Below, in pieces: positions 46,030 through 54,567 of a stretch of 64,000 nt of DNA. Origin of the DNA: Devosia ginsengisoli (GTDB lineage: Bacteria; Pseudomonadota; Alphaproteobacteria; Rhizobiales; Devosiaceae). The notes beneath the pieces were generated by a model. It did no database searches, had not been told where the DNA came from, and saw only the letters and a program-made list of their open reading frames with translations. The stretch's first letter is position 1. Every line of letters begins with the position of its first letter. The translations under genes and the position numbers were made by a program. The stretch spans positions 1,922,001-1,986,000 of the forward strand of contig NZ_CP042304.1 in assembly GCF_007859655.1 (NCBI RefSeq), read 5' to 3'.

Positions 46030-48498
46030 TCATGCCGGCACGCTCCAGATATCCTCGGCATATTGCCGTATCGTCCGATCCGACGAAAAGAAGCCGACAT
46101 GGGCGGTGTTGCGGATCGCCATGGCGTTCCAGCGCCTCTTGTCCTGCCAGATTTCGTTCACCTTGGTCTGCGCTGCGGCATAGGCATCGAAATCGCGCGC
46201 CACCATGAACCAGTCATGGTCATAAATTCCGCCGATCAGGTCGCGATAGCGGTGCGGATCATCAGGCGAGAACACGCCCGAAGCGATCGTATCCAGCGCT
46301 TCCTTGAGCCGCGGCGAAGCATCGATCGCCCCGCGCGGCACTTCGCTCTTGGCGCGCTTCTCGTTCACCTCCTGGGTGCTCAGCCCGAAGATGACGATAT
46401 TGTCCGGCCCCACTTCCTTGTGCATCTCGACATTGGCACCGTCCATCGTGCCGATAGTGATGGCGCCATTGGCCATGAACTTCATATTGCCGGTGCCCGA
46501 GGCCTCCATGCCAGCCGTCGAAATCTGCTCGGAAAGGTCGGCCGCCGGCACGATCACTTCGGCCAGGCTCACATTGTAGTTCGGCAGGAACACCACCTTG
46601 AGCAGGCCCCGAACCGCCGGGTCATTGTTGATGACCTTGGCCACATCGTTGATCAGCTTGATGATGAGCTTGGCATTCCAGTAGCCCGGCGCCGCCTTGC
46701 CCGCGAAAATCTTGACCCGCGGGACCCAGTTCCGTTCGGGATGCGCCCGGATATCGTCATAGAGCGCCACGGCCTGGATGATGTTGAGCAACTGCCTTTT
46801 ATATTCGTGGATGCGCTTGATCTGCACGTCGAACATCGCATCGGGCGATACCGTGATGCCCATCCGGTCCTTGATCAGCTTGGCCAGCTTCTGCTTGTTG
46901 GCCTGCTTCACCGCAGCGAACTGCCCCTGGAAACCAGGATCGTCCGCATGCGCGTCGAGCCCGGTCAGCAGATCGATATTGTCGAGGAATTCCGGACCGA
47001 TCCGCTCGCTGATCAGCTTGGTCAGACCAGGATTGCACTGCATCAGCCAGCGCCGCGGCGTGATGCCATTGGTCTTGTTGTTGATGCGCTCGGGGTAGAG
47101 CTTGTGCAGGTCCGAAAACACGGTCTGCTTCATCAATTCGGTATGCAGCGCCGAAACGCCGTTGATCGAGTGCGACCCCACAAAGGCCAACTGCCCCATG
47201 CGCACGCGCCGGCCACCGGCCTCGTCGATCAGCGACACATTGGCGATCTGCGCATCGTTGAACTTGGCGCGTGTCCGCGCATCGGCCAGCACGTCGGCAT
47301 TGATCTGGTAGATGATCTGCATATGCCGCGGCAGCAGCCGCTCCAGCAGCGCCACCGGCCAGCTTTCCAGCGCCTCGGGCAGCAGCGTGTGGTTGGTATA
47401 GCCGAACGTACCCTTGGTCAGCGTCCAGGCATCGGCCCATTTGACCCCGTTGTCGTCGACCAGGATGCGCATCAGTTCGGCAATGGAAATCGCCGGATGG
47501 GTGTCGTTGAGCTGGATCGCCACCTTGTCGGGCAGCGAGCCCAGGTCGCCATATTGCTGCAGATGCCGCCGCACGATGTCCTGCAGCGAGGCCGACGAGA
47601 AGAAGAATTCCTGCCGCAGCCGCAATTCCTGCCCGGCCGCCGTCGAATCCGCCGGATAGAGCACGCGGGTAATCGCTTCCGCCCGCGCGCTTTCCTCGAG
47701 CGCGCCGATATGGTCGCCCGAATTGAACTTGTCGAGCAGGATCGGGTCGATCGGCTGCGCGCTCCACAGCCGCAGCGTATTCACCCGCGCCCCGCGCCAG
47801 CCCACGATCGGCGTGTCATAGGCCACGGCCAGGACGTGGTCGTTGGGCCGCCATTCCTGCCGCTCGCTCCCGTCGGGGTCGGTGACCTTCTCGACATGAC
47901 CGCCAAAGCCGATCTCATAGGCGCTTTCACGCCGCTCGAATTCCCACGGATTGCCGTGCGCCAGCCATTCCTCGGGCAGTTCGACCTGCCAGCCCTCGCT
48001 CATTTCCTGGCGAAACAGGCCATGCACATAGCGGATGCCATAGCCATAGGCCGGGATTTTCACCGTCGACATGGATTCGAGGAAACAGGCCGCCAGCCGC
48101 CCCAGCCCGCCATTGCCCAGAGCCGCATCGGGCTCGAGGTTGATGAGGTCCCCCAGGTCGACATTAAGATTCTTCAGCGCGTCGCGCACCGGCTCCATGA
48201 GCCCGACATTGCTCATCGCGTCGCGCATCAGCCGGCCGATCAGGAATTCGAGGCTGAGGTAATAGACCCGCTTGCGCGATGTGCGCCACGTCTCGCGCGA
48301 CGACTCCATCCAGCGGTCCATGACCCGGTCGCGCACCGCCAGGATCGTCGCTGCCAGCCAGTCATGCGGCCGGGCGACAATCGGGTCCTTGCCGACCGAA
48401 TAGATCAATCTTTCGAGGATTTCGGCCTGGATGGCCTCAACGGTCTTGGCACGGGGCTCCGGCGTAGGGGCGTCGTAAACGATCGGCTGTTGCGGCAT
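46030..48498 (-). CDS. glgP: Glycogen phosphorylase
   Basis: GT35 PLP enzyme releasing glucose-1-phosphate from glycogen. The 822 residues show RVYYLSLEFLIGRLMRDAM at about 80-98, EPDAALGNGGLGRLAACFLE, QLNDTHPAISIAELMRIL, the glycogen-binding middle region RINNKTNGITPRRWL, and the PLP-lysine in EASGTGNMKFMANGA at about residue 658. It appears to be the first gene of the leftward glg cluster. A 97-bp gap separates it from the Kef-type gene upstream. The cluster thus holds both synthesis and breakdown enzymes. Confidence 0.97.
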   Translation of the reverse strand: MPQQPIVYDAPTPEPRAKTVEAIQAEILERLIYSVGKDPIVARPHDWLAATILAVRDRVMDRWMESSRETWRTSRKRVYYLSLEFLIGRLMRDAMSNVGLMEPVRDALKNLNVDLGDLINLEPDAALGNGGLGRLAACFLESMSTVKIPAYGYGIRYVHGLFRQEMSEGWQVELPEEWLAHGNPWEFERRESAYEIGFGGHVEKVTDPDGSERQEWRPNDHVLAVAYDTPIVGWRGARVNTLRLWSAQPIDPILLDKFNSGDHIGALEESARAEAITRVLYPADSTAAGQELRLRQEFFFSSASLQDIVRRHLQQYGDLGSLPDKVAIQLNDTHPAISIAELMRILVDDNGVKWADAWTLTKGTFGYTNHTLLPEALESWPVALLERLLPRHMQIIYQINADVLADARTRAKFNDAQIANVSLIDEAGGRRVRMGQLAFVGSHSINGVSALHTELMKQTVFSDLHKLYPERINNKTNGITPRRWLMQCNPGLTKLISERIGPEFLDNIDLLTGLDAHADDPGFQGQFAAVKQANKQKLAKLIKDRMGITVSPDAMFDVQIKRIHEYKRQLLNIIQAVALYDDIRAHPERNWVPRVKIFAGKAAPGYWNAKLIIKLINDVAKVINNDPAVRGLLKVVFLPNYNVSLAEVIVPAADLSEQISTAGMEASGTGNMKFMANGAITIGTMDGANVEMHKEVGPDNIVIFGLSTQEVNEKRAKSEVPRGAIDASPRLKEALDTIASGVFSPDDPHRYRDLIGGIYDHDWFMVARDFDAYAAAQTKVNEIWQDKRRWNAMAIRNTAHVGFFSSDRTIRQYAEDIWSVPA

Positions 48499-48595
48499 AT
48501 CGCAATCCAGGTTTCATGACGATGTATTCCCCTCTAGAGACTTTAGTCTTGCACTTAATTTGGGCAGGCGGAAGCCCCCACGCGATACACCTGGA

Positions 48596-50470
48596 TCAGA
48601 CGGGTTGTGTCGGCTGCGTGCTTTTGGCCACCGCATCTTCGGCCGCTTCTTCTGCCACGGTGACGCCGCCCTCGCGTGCCTGCTCCTGCGCATTGCTGAG
48701 CAGCAGGCGCCCCAGGCCCCGCCAGTCCTCGCCCGCCAGTTGCAGTTCGAACCGCTGGCGGTCGCGGTCGCGCACGCCTTCGACCACCTCGGCAGCCTCC
48801 TCCTCGCTCGCCCCCAGCGCCCTGACCGCCGCGCCACCGAATTCCAGCGCCGACTCGAACATCTCGCGCAACTGGTATTCCACCCCGGCCTTGACCAGTT
48901 CGATTGCATGACCACGATCGAAGGCCCGCGCCATCACCCGCACCAGCGGAAACTCGTCGCGCATCAGTTCGGCGATACGCGTCGTCTGTTCCTTCCGGTC
49001 GGTGCAGATCAGGATGAGGTCCGCGGTGTCGGCGCCCGCCGCATGCAGGATATCGAGCCGCGTACCATCGCCGTAATAGACCTTGAAGCCGATCTGCGCC
49101 GCCGCCCGTATCATCTCGGTGTCGTTGTCGATGATCGACACCGAGTGCCGCATCGCCAGCAAGGGCTGGCTGGCAATCTGCCCGAAGCGGCCGAAACCGA
49201 TGATGAGGATGCGCCCGGACAGGCCATCGGCCGCCTCCACGCCCTCCATCGACTGCTCCGCCGCCTTGGGCATCACAAAGCGCAGCCCGATGATGAAGAA
49301 CGGCGTCAACACCATCGAGACGATGACAGTCGCCGTGAAGATCGCATTGGTCGGCCCGTCGATGATCCCCGCCGAAACCGCCGTCGTATAGAGCACGAAG
49401 GCGAATTCGCCGCCCTGCCCCATCAGCACCGCCCGTTCCAGCGCCACGGCATGGCTCGCCTTGAGCAGCCGGGCGATGACATAGATGCCGGCCGCCTTGA
49501 CCCCCATATAGGCCACCACGCTAATGGCAATGATCTGCCAGTTCTGCCCGACAATGCCGAGATCGAGCGACATGCCCACGGCCAGGAAGAACAGGCCGAG
49601 CAGGATGCCGCGGAACGGCTCCACATCGGCCTCCAGCTGGTGCCGGAAGGTCGAGGTGGACAGCAATACCCCGGCCAGGAACGCGCCCATCGCCATGGAC
49701 AGCCCGCTCGCCTGGAACAGCAATGCCGCGCCGAAAATCACCAGCAACGCGGCCGCCGTCATCACCTCGCGTAGCTTGCTGGAGGCCAGCAGCGCAAAGA
49801 ACGGGTTCATGATGCGCTGGCCGATAAAGATCAGCAGCAGCACCGCGCCGATCGGCGCCGCGATGCTCAATAGCCGGGTGATCATGTCGACCTCTTCGCC
49901 GCCGCCCGGCGCCAGGATGGCGACGATGGCCAGCAGCGGCACGATGGCCAGGTCCTCCAGCAGCAGGATCGACACCATGCGCTGCCCGCTATCGGTCGAC
50001 AGCTCCCCGCGTTCCCCCAGGATTTGCATGACGATGGCTGTCGAGGTCATCACGAAGCCCATGCCGAAGATGAAGGCCACCACCGGCGCAAAGCCCAGCA
50101 GCACGCCCACGCCCGTCAGCAGCGCCCCACAACCAGCCACCTGGATAACGCCCAGCCCGAAAATCTGCTTGCGCAGCGCCCACAGCTTGGACGGCTCCAT
50201 TTCGAGCCCGATGATGAAGAGAAACATCACCACGCCCAGTTCGGCCGTGGTCAGTATCGATTCCGGATCGTGGATCAGCCCGATCCCCGATGGCCCCAGC
50301 AGCAGCCCCGCCGCCAGATAACCGAGCACCGAGCCCAACCCGATCCGCTTGAACAGCGGTACGGCAATGACCGCCGCGCCCAGCAGCGCCACCACCGGAA
50401 TGAGGTCCACGCCATGCGCCGCGGCTTCCGCCGCATGTCCAACAACCTCACTCGCCACCGCAGACTCCAC
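48596..50470 (-). CDS. Kef-type K+/H+ antiporter (CPA2) with TrkA-N domain
   Basis: A 624-residue inner-membrane cation:proton antiporter. Residues about 20-400 are a CPA2 domain of 12-13 membrane segments with GYLAAGLLLGPSGIGLI, ELGVVMFLFIIGLEM and the ion-site LLLEDLAIVPLL. A cytoplasmic TrkA-N (RCK) domain starts at about residue 419 with ILIIGFGRFGQIASQPLL and the NAD-binding YYGDGTRLDILHAAG. The KefB/KefC regulators bind glutathione adducts; whether this one does is unknown. A charged Glu/Ala-rich tail of about 80 residues is present. No KefF/KefG ancillary gene is adjacent. Confidence 0.9.
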   Translation of the reverse strand: MESAVASEVVGHAAEAAAHGVDLIPVVALLGAAVIAVPLFKRIGLGSVLGYLAAGLLLGPSGIGLIHDPESILTTAELGVVMFLFIIGLEMEPSKLWALRKQIFGLGVIQVAGCGALLTGVGVLLGFAPVVAFIFGMGFVMTSTAIVMQILGERGELSTDSGQRMVSILLLEDLAIVPLLAIVAILAPGGGEEVDMITRLLSIAAPIGAVLLLIFIGQRIMNPFFALLASSKLREVMTAAALLVIFGAALLFQASGLSMAMGAFLAGVLLSTSTFRHQLEADVEPFRGILLGLFFLAVGMSLDLGIVGQNWQIIAISVVAYMGVKAAGIYVIARLLKASHAVALERAVLMGQGGEFAFVLYTTAVSAGIIDGPTNAIFTATVIVSMVLTPFFIIGLRFVMPKAAEQSMEGVEAADGLSGRILIIGFGRFGQIASQPLLAMRHSVSIIDNDTEMIRAAAQIGFKVYYGDGTRLDILHAAGADTADLILICTDRKEQTTRIAELMRDEFPLVRVMARAFDRGHAIELVKAGVEYQLREMFESALEFGGAAVRALGASEEEAAEVVEGVRDRDRQRFELQLAGEDWRGLGRLLLSNAQEQAREGGVTVAEEAAEDAVAKSTQPTQPV

Positions 50471-50538
50471 ACTTGGTCAGGAGCCGAGTTTTTCCGCCCC
50501 GCGCTATCGCGTCAAGCGCAACCGTCGCATGGCTGATG

Positions 50539-51794
50539 CTACGGCACTGATTCCGCGCCGCTCGGCGCAGTACCCTCAGGCGGCTGCAACCGCTCTTCCT
50601 TACGCTTCTCCTCCGGTTGCTGCTCGAGTTCGGCCTGCTCCCGGATAGCCTTGGCCGTATTGGCCAGCAATTCCTCGCGGTCGCTCATCCGCGCCGTGCG
50701 GCGCACCGGCCGGCTCGGCACCAGCGGCTTGCTGGGCAGCATATGCGCCAGCACCGAAGTCGCGATCAGCAGCGTAGGCACCGCCACCAGCCCCCCACCG
50801 GCCCCCAGGCCCATAGCCAGAAGGTGATGGAGAGGAAGATCAGGAACGGATTGAGCGTCATCGTCCGCCCGATGAAATGCGGCGTCACGATCTGCCCTTC
50901 GACGAAGTTGATGCCGACATAGCAGGCCACCGGCAGCAGAATCCCCGTCAGCTCCGTCTGCGTGCCCAGCCCCACGGCCAGCAGCACCAGCACCATCACG
51001 CCCTGCCCCACATAGGGGATATAGTTGAGCACCGCCGCCATCGCCCCCCACAGGATCGGCGAGGGCATGCCGATGGCCCACATGGCCAGCGACACCGCGC
51101 AGCCCACGCAGAAATTGATGAAAGTGATCGACAGCAGGAACCGGCTGACCTTCTGCTCCACGTCGCGGAACACATGCGCCGTGCGCCAGCGCATCCGCCG
51201 GCTGACACAGAGCGACAGCACCGAGATGCGGATATGGTCGCGCGTCGCCACGAAGAAATAGAGGCTGGCGAGGAAGATCAGCATCTGCGCCAGGATGGCC
51301 GGCGCCAGCATGGCGAGGCTGATCACCTGCCCGCCATCCTCCACCGTCACCGCCATGGCGCTATCGCTGCCCAATATGGACGAAATCTGCTCCTGGAAGG
51401 CACTGACCGATTGCAGCGGCCCCTGCAGGCTCGCCAATTGCTGCTGCAGCTTGGCCCAGATCATCGGCGCCCGCGCCACCCATTCCGACAGCGGCACCGC
51501 AAACAGCGTCACCCCCGCCGCGATAACCCCGATCAGCATCAGCACTACGACACCCGCCGACAAAGCCGGCGGCACGCCGAACCGCTCCACCCGATCGGCC
51601 ACCGGCCCGAACATCAGCCCGATCACGATAGCCAGCGTCACCGGCGCCAGGAACACTTGTCCCACCTGCAATGCGAACAGCAAGGCGAGAAATCCCATGA
51701 ACACGATGGCAACGCGCGCGGCATTGCCCGTTATGCGTTCGAACTGGCTTTCGCTCATGTCTTGTGGTGTCGCCGGCCTTGCTGCGCGTGCCAT
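50539..51794 (-). CDS. AI-2E family transporter, broken by a one-base frameshift
   Basis: Seven- to eight-helix inner-membrane protein of the AI-2E/PerM family, whose members move small molecules or Na+ across the membrane; not all handle autoinducer 2. As read from 51794, the frame runs 342 residues to a stop at 50766 and ends WGPVGGWWRCLRC. One more G in the six-G run (plus-strand C at 50791-50796) restores the family sequence WGPVGG-LVAVPTLLIATSVL and continues 80 more residues to 50539 through the last helix and a charged cytoplasmic tail. The core motifs LNYIPYVGQGVMVLVLLAVG and FVEGQIVTPHFIGRTMTLNP are intact. A sequencing error is likely. Confidence 0.85.
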
Positions 51795-51938
51795 GTCATT
51801 TTTCCCGAAACCCCTCGCGGATCGGTAACGTGCCCCCGGCGCAAACGTTCCGTAGCGAGCCCTACGCAGGGCAGTCGACCGGCGCCCCGCCAGTCGCTAG
51901 TGTGCCGGCCGGATTCTCCCTCCCGTCAAGGCGCTTTC

Positions 51939-52880
51939 ATGCCCCGCAAGATCATCATCGATACCGACCCCGGCCAGGACGATGCCGTCGCCATATTGCT
52001 GGCGCTTGCCTCCCCCGAAGAGCTTGACGTGCTGGGCGTCGTCGCCGTGGCCGGCAATGTGGGCCTGCACCACAATGCCAACAATGCCCGCAAGGTGGTC
52101 GAACTGTCCGGCCGTCGCGACATTCCCGTCTATGCCGGCTGCGCCCGCCCCATGCGCCGCCATCTGGTCACCGCCGAGCATGTGCATGGCGAAACTGGCC
52201 TCAACGGCCCCGACCTGCCCGACCCCACCATTCCGCTCCAGGCCCAACACGGCGTCGACTACATCATCGATATACTGATGGCTTCCGAACCCGGCACCAT
52301 CACCCTCTGCACCCTCGGCCCGCTGACCAATATCGCCATGGCCCTGGTCAAGCAGCCTGCCATTGCCGAACGCATCGCCGAAATCGTCATGATGGGCGGC
52401 GCCTATTTCGAAGTGGGCAACATCACCCCGACCGCCGAATTCAACATCTATGTCGACCCCGAAGCGGCCGATGTCGTGCTCCGCAGCGGCGCGCCCATCA
52501 CCATGCTGCCGCTCGACGTGACCCACCAGATCCAGTCCACCCCCGAACGCCTCACTGCAATTCGTGGCCTGGGCAACAGATCCGGCAAGGCCGTCTACGA
52601 CATGCTGACCTTCTCGGAAGGCTTCGACCTCAAGAAATACGGCTGGTCCGGCGCCCCCCTGCACGACCCCACCGTCATCGCCTGGCTCCTCCGCCCTGAC
52701 CTGTTCGAGGGCCGCCACTGCAACGTCACGGTCGAAACCGCGAGCGAGCTCACCGTCGGCATGACCGTCACCGACTACTGGCACGTCACCGGCAAGGTGC
52801 GAAACGTCAACTACCTCAGAACCGGCAATGCCGAAGGCTTCTACCAGTTCCTGACCGAACGGCTGGCCCGGCTGCCGTAA
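51939..52880 (+). CDS. Nucleoside hydrolase (IunH/RihA-like)
   Basis: Cleaves the N-glycosidic bond of ribonucleosides for purine and pyrimidine salvage. The 313 residues begin with the calcium-binding DTDPGQDDAVAILLALAS at residues 8-25, continue with NVGLHHNANNARKVVEL, LCTLGPLTNIAMAL, MMGGAYFEVGNITPTAEFN and the C-terminal catalytic HDPTVIAWLL at about residue 246. Subfamily features separating pyrimidine-specific from inosine-uridine enzymes cannot be judged by eye. It is divergent from the AI-2E transporter gene. Confidence 0.93.
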   Translation: MPRKIIIDTDPGQDDAVAILLALASPEELDVLGVVAVAGNVGLHHNANNARKVVELSGRRDIPVYAGCARPMRRHLVTAEHVHGETGLNGPDLPDPTIPLQAQHGVDYIIDILMASEPGTITLCTLGPLTNIAMALVKQPAIAERIAEIVMMGGAYFEVGNITPTAEFNIYVDPEAADVVLRSGAPITMLPLDVTHQIQSTPERLTAIRGLGNRSGKAVYDMLTFSEGFDLKKYGWSGAPLHDPTVIAWLLRPDLFEGRHCNVTVETASELTVGMTVTDYWHVTGKVRNVNYLRTGNAEGFYQFLTERLARLP

Positions 52881-52893
52881 CCCGAGTGGAGTT

Positions 52894-53039
52894 CCCCCTC
52901 TCCCCTTGCGGGAGAGGGTGGTTTTCCGCGTCCAGCGGAAAACCGGGTGAGGGGTCCTGCGCCTGCCCATGCTTCAATGCCTGTGGAACCAACCCCTCAT
53001 CCGCCCTTCGGGCACCTTCTCCCGCAAGGGGAGAAGGGA
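52894..53039. repeat. Structured intergenic repeat, copy 3
   Basis: Third full copy. The outer arms CCCTCTCCCCTTGCGGGAGA and CTTCTCCCGCAAGGGGAGAA are as in copy 2. The inner hairpin has entirely different arms, GGTTTTCCGC and GCGGAAAACC, which again pair perfectly. The conserved core (CATGCTTCAATGCC, CCCCTCATCCGCCCTTCGGG) is present. Confidence 0.85.
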
Positions 53040-53107
53040 AGAAGGAGTGGCACCTTGCCCCCATTCTCGCCCCAGCATAATCTCCGCCTCCCAACAGGAC
53101 CCGCCCC

Positions 53108-53719
53108 ATGGACCTCTTCACCCTCGCCGCCTTCACCATCGCCTATGCCATCGCCGTGCTGGTCCCCGGCCCCGGCGTCGCGGCCGTGGTCGCCCGCGCC
53201 CTGGGCGGCGGGTTCAAGGGCGCCTTCCCCATGGTTCTCGGCATCCTCGCCGGCGACCTGGTCTATTTCGTCTTTGCGGTTTTCGGCCTCGCCGCCATCG
53301 CCACATATTTCGGCCCGATCTTCGTCATCGTCCGCTGGGCCGGCGCCGCCTATCTGCTCTATGTCGCCTACAAGTTCTGGACCGCCCACCCCGGCTCCGA
53401 ACAGATGAAGCCGAAAAACGAAGACAGTTGGAAAACCTTCCTTGCCGGCTTCTCGCTGACCATGGGCAATCCCAAGACCATCGTCTTCTACCTAGCCATC
53501 CTGCCCACCGTGATCCCGCTCGACCAGATGAACCCCGTCGCCTTCGCCGAACTGACCGCCATCGTGGTGATCGTCCTGCTCATCATCGGCTGCGGCTATG
53601 CCTGGCTGGCCTCGGCCGCCCGCGAAATGTTCAAGAGCCCCCGCGCCCTCGGCCGCCTCAACAAGACCGCCGGCGTCATGATGGCCACCGCCGCCGGCCT
53701 CGTCGTCTGGCAGCACTGA
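53108..53719 (+). CDS. LysE-family amino-acid exporter
   Basis: A 203-residue inner-membrane protein with six segments. It carries LysE/RhtB features: VPGPGVAAVVARALGGGFKG at residues about 20-39, LAGDLVYFVFAVFGLAAIA, GAAYLLYVAYKFW and FLAGFSLTMGNPKTIVFYLA at about 118-137. Substrates in this family are amino acids or their analogues and cannot be predicted. It stands between repeat copy 3 and a partial repeat. Confidence 0.9.
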   Translation: MDLFTLAAFTIAYAIAVLVPGPGVAAVVARALGGGFKGAFPMVLGILAGDLVYFVFAVFGLAAIATYFGPIFVIVRWAGAAYLLYVAYKFWTAHPGSEQMKPKNEDSWKTFLAGFSLTMGNPKTIVFYLAILPTVIPLDQMNPVAFAELTAIVVIVLLIIGCGYAWLASAAREMFKSPRALGRLNKTAGVMMATAAGLVVWQH

Positions 53720-53724
53720 TCTCT

Positions 53725-53777
53725 CTTCACCTCTTCCTTTGGGGGAGAGGTCGGCGCGCAGCGCCGGGTGAGGGGGC
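53725..53777. repeat. Partial copy of the structured repeat
   Basis: CCTCTTCCTTTGGGGGAGAG, a short inner hairpin GGCGCGCAGCGCC and GGTGAGGGGG match the left half of the repeat. The right half is missing. Confidence 0.7.
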
Positions 53778-53810
53778 CTTCGCCGCCGACCAGCCCGGCC
53801 TCAGCCGAAA

Positions 53811-54164
53811 TCAGCCGAAAATCGGCCGAACCTCGATTTCGCCCTCCCACCCCGGCCAATGCGCGGTATGGAGGTTCGCAAACCGCACCGCCCAGTCCAT
53901 GGCCGCGGCCATATCAGGCACCTCATAGACGGCATAGCCGCCCACCAGTTCCTTGCTCTCTGCAAACGGCCCATCGGTAACGATCACTTTGCCGCTGCGT
54001 ATATTGATGAAGGCGCTCTGCTCCCGGCCCATCAGCCCGCCCTGCGTCACCAACACGCCCGCCGCCTCGGCATCCGCACCCAATTGCCCGATCGCCTGCA
54101 TCAGCGCCATTGGCGGCGCGCCCGCTCCGGCCTTGGTCGTCTTGACCAGTGTCATGACCTGCAT
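53811..54164 (-). CDS. YciI-family protein
   Basis: A 117-residue dimeric alpha/beta protein with the DGPF motif VTDGPFAESKELVGGYAVYE at about residues 62-81, typical of the YciI/PhnB-like group, where conserved His/Asp residues may be catalytic. The cellular role is unknown; homologues lie next to sigma factors of the SigJ type, but no such gene is here. The start ATG and the length fit the family. It runs leftward toward the partial repeat. Confidence 0.85.
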   Translation of the reverse strand: MQVMTLVKTTKAGAGAPPMALMQAIGQLGADAEAAGVLVTQGGLMGREQSAFINIRSGKVIVTDGPFAESKELVGGYAVYEVPDMAAAMDWAVRFANLHTAHWPGWEGEIEVRPIFG

Positions 54165-54410
54165 CGTCTTTCTCCTTCTCTCTCAAGCCCATCCGGCCCT
54201 GCCTTCGCGACGAAGCACACTGCGCGGATTCGACAGCGGCACAAACCGACACCAAATTGCGCAATTGATGACCCACAACGCATAATCGCCTATTTTTTAC
54301 GCAGTTTGACGCCCGATTGAGCGCCCACCGCGTCTGCGCCACACCAGCCCTCCGGTGAGACGCTCCAGTAAACCGCTGCCCCATAAGCCGAATTCTCCCG
54401 CCCATCGCCG
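54165..54410. other. Regulatory region upstream of nirB
   Basis: Intergenic DNA between the divergent YciI and nirB genes. The middle is AT-rich (around 54288-54312) as at an IHF-type bend site, which would suit a sigma-54 promoter. I could not identify a convincing NtrC site by eye. Confidence 0.4.
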
Positions 54411-54425
54411 TGGCACGCTTCCTGC
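54411..54425 (+). promoter_or_regulatory. Sigma-54-type promoter for nirB
   Basis: TGGCACGCTTCCTGC matches the -24/-12 consensus TGGCAC-N5-TTGC except for one base (C for the first T), with correct spacing. Transcription would start near 54437, so the leader would begin just before the two hairpins annotated next. Control by NtrC under nitrogen limitation is inferred. Confidence 0.65.
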
Positions 54426-54440
54426 TTTGTAGGGGCCATC

Positions 54441-54529
54441 GGTGTCCAATGGCGGGCACTCACAGGCAAAGCTGCCAACTGACAGACGCTCCGGCCCTCG
54501 GGCCGGGCGGGTCGGTTGGCGGCTTTTTT
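54441..54529 (+). promoter_or_regulatory. NasT/ANTAR-type antitermination leader with terminator
   Basis: Hairpin 1 at 54441-54460 has stem GGTGTCC/GGGCACT (wobbles) and hexaloop AATGGC. Hairpin 2 at 54465-54476 has stem GGC/GCC and hexaloop AAAGCT. Both loops have A at position 1 and G at position 4, the known ANTAR recognition feature. Hairpin 2 overlaps the left arm of a terminator (GCTGCCAACTGAC 54471-54483 with GTCGGTTGGCGGC 54511-54523, then TTTTTT). Binding of NasT to the two hairpins would block the terminator when nitrate or nitrite is present. No nasT gene is in this window. Structures are seen by eye; binding is inferred. Confidence 0.7.
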
Positions 54530-54567
54530 GTTTTCACGGCTGCCCGGCAGCGAAGCGGGAGAAACAG

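Noticed and set aside
44506..48519. Plus-strand open frame of more than 1300 codons opposite glgB and glgP
   Set aside because: It is the mirror of two well-conserved glycogen genes; its translation is low-complexity Arg/His/Pro-rich with no domain, as expected from GC-rich codon bias on the other strand.
51939..52880. Longer plus-strand start of the nucleoside hydrolase frame at 50877
   Set aside because: The extension lies opposite the AI-2E transporter and is His/Arg-rich; the family starts at MPRKIIIDTDPG, ATG 51939.
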